From the NCBI GenBank assembly GCA_934281565.1, contig CAKQXI010000027.1:1-22673 (forward strand): DNA of 22,673 bases, given 5' to 3'. Shown here in pieces: positions 22,353 to 22,673 of the stretch. Below the pieces are notes generated by a model, which was not told the origin of the DNA, made no database searches, and saw only the letters and a list, made by a program, of their open reading frames with translations. A program made the translations under genes and the position numbers. Position 1 is the stretch's first letter. Each line of letters begins with the position of its first letter. Source of the DNA: an uncultured Prevotella sp. (GTDB lineage: Bacteria > Bacteroidota > Bacteroidia > Bacteroidales > Bacteroidaceae).

Positions 22353-22456
22353 TAAGTATAATACTTTGCACCCATAAGTAAGTCACTTAGCATCGTAAGT
22401 ATAATAGTTAGACACCCTAAGTATAATAGTTAGCATCTCCAAGCATGATACTTACG
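22353..22456. repeat. Five-unit ~22-bp direct repeat array
   Basis: Units with the core TAAGTATAATAgTTAG start at 22353, 22375, 22396, 22418 and 22440, at 21-22 bp spacing (two helical turns). Units 3 and 4 share an identical 16-bp core; units 1, 2 and 5 are diverged (TAAGTATAATACTTTG, TAAGTAAGTCACTTAG, CAAGCATGATACTTAC). Several units are internally palindromic (AAGTAT/ATACTT). The layout resembles operator or iteron arrays. It lies about 210 bp upstream of the operon's -7 box. Confidence 0.7.
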
Positions 22457-22604
22457 AGAGTAAAAAAGGCTTTGCAAAAAAATATACAAGCAAATGAACC
22501 CTAATGAAAAAAGATGAACCCTACCCCCCATTTTCAAACTTTTTATTGTAATACAATAGTTAAAAATACTATCTAACTATTTGATATTCTTTTCTTTACC
22601 CGTT

Positions 22605-22638
22605 GGCGGAATTAACTAAGTGCGTACTTAATTCTGCC
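22605..22638. repeat. Bulged hairpin at the right end of the window
   Basis: GGCGGAATT (22605-22613) pairs with AATTCTGCC (22630-22638) with one mismatch, and an inner AAGT/ACTT stem encloses a GCGT loop. No T-run follows on either strand. It may end a transcript coming from beyond the window, or be part of the repeat-rich control region. Confidence 0.45.
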
Positions 22639-22673
22639 GATGGGCTTCCCATTGATAAAATTCATATACTGCA

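Larger units (their letters stand above)
22141..22673. other. Gene-free region upstream of the operon with repeats and hairpins
   Basis: No protein-like reading frame is seen in the 603 bases after the operon's first gene. The stretch holds a GTTATTTTTG hairpin, a five-unit ~22-bp array and a right-hand hairpin, listed separately. Two ATGAACCCTA copies (22494-22503 and 22514-22523) and a 7-bp ATAGTTA/TAACTAT inverted pair (22556-22580) are also present. The density of repeats suggests a control region or the edge of an element. Confidence 0.5.

Noticed and set aside
22353..22456. CRISPR array
   Set aside because: The spacing is only 21-22 bp with no unique spacers of 25 bp or more between conserved repeats, and no cas genes are present.

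Overview
The window reads as chromosomal DNA from a Bacteroidota bacterium, probably Prevotella/Segatella-like. Nearly every convincing promoter is of the Bacteroidota type (TTTG, 19-21 nt, TAnnTTTG). The mobilization, Fic, HipBA and Abi proteins are of familiar Bacteroidales types, and the right half is an aryl-polyene/flexirubin-type type II polyketide cluster of the kind common in this phylum. Names were assigned by reading motifs; no search was run.

Left part (1-7660) is an eroded accessory region. It holds a frameshifted DUF4143-type ATPase remnant. Next comes an intact redox-looking cassette: an HxlR regulator divergent from an arginase-fold protein and an iron-sulfur flavoprotein-like oxidoreductase. 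After that are a truncated AAA ATPase joined to the C-terminal half of a mobilization protein, an intact Abi_2 (AbiD/AbiF-type) HEPN protein with a probable small structured RNA in front of it, and a Fic N-terminal fragment carrying a nonsense codon and joined to a second copy of a 129-bp piece of the AAA gene. The joints share short stretches of sequence, as illegitimate deletion would leave.

Middle part (7660-10690) holds a HipB-like repressor with a large inverted-repeat operator and only the first ~20 codons of hipA. It is followed by a self-standing ATPase whose promoter overlaps two tandem palindromes, an AraC-family regulator and a 2[4Fe-4S] ferredoxin. The stretch 10449-10690 has no gene but holds two exact 21-bp direct repeats, a large imperfect palindrome and a leftward promoter-like pair.

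Right part (10690-22070) is one leftward 14-gene operon with overlapping or closely packed genes: ketosynthase, O-methyltransferase, ACP, LpxL-like acyltransferase, hotdog dehydratase, 4HBT thioesterase, ketosynthase with extra C-terminal domain, second ACP, second ketosynthase with extra C-terminal domain, four-TM EamA/SMR-like membrane protein, LolA-like carrier, secreted protein, second hotdog protein, and a glycosyltransferase-acyltransferase fusion. Together they would start and elongate an aryl-primed polyene on ACP, methylate the aryl head, pass the chain to a glycolipid-type anchor and move it to the outer membrane. No ketoreductase, aryl-acid ligase, ammonia lyase, phosphopantetheinyl transferase or MMPL exporter is present in the window, so the pathway must be completed elsewhere or the operon is a reduced variant. 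Upstream of the operon (22071-22673) lies a gene-free region with a five-copy ~22-bp repeat array and hairpins, a possible control region.
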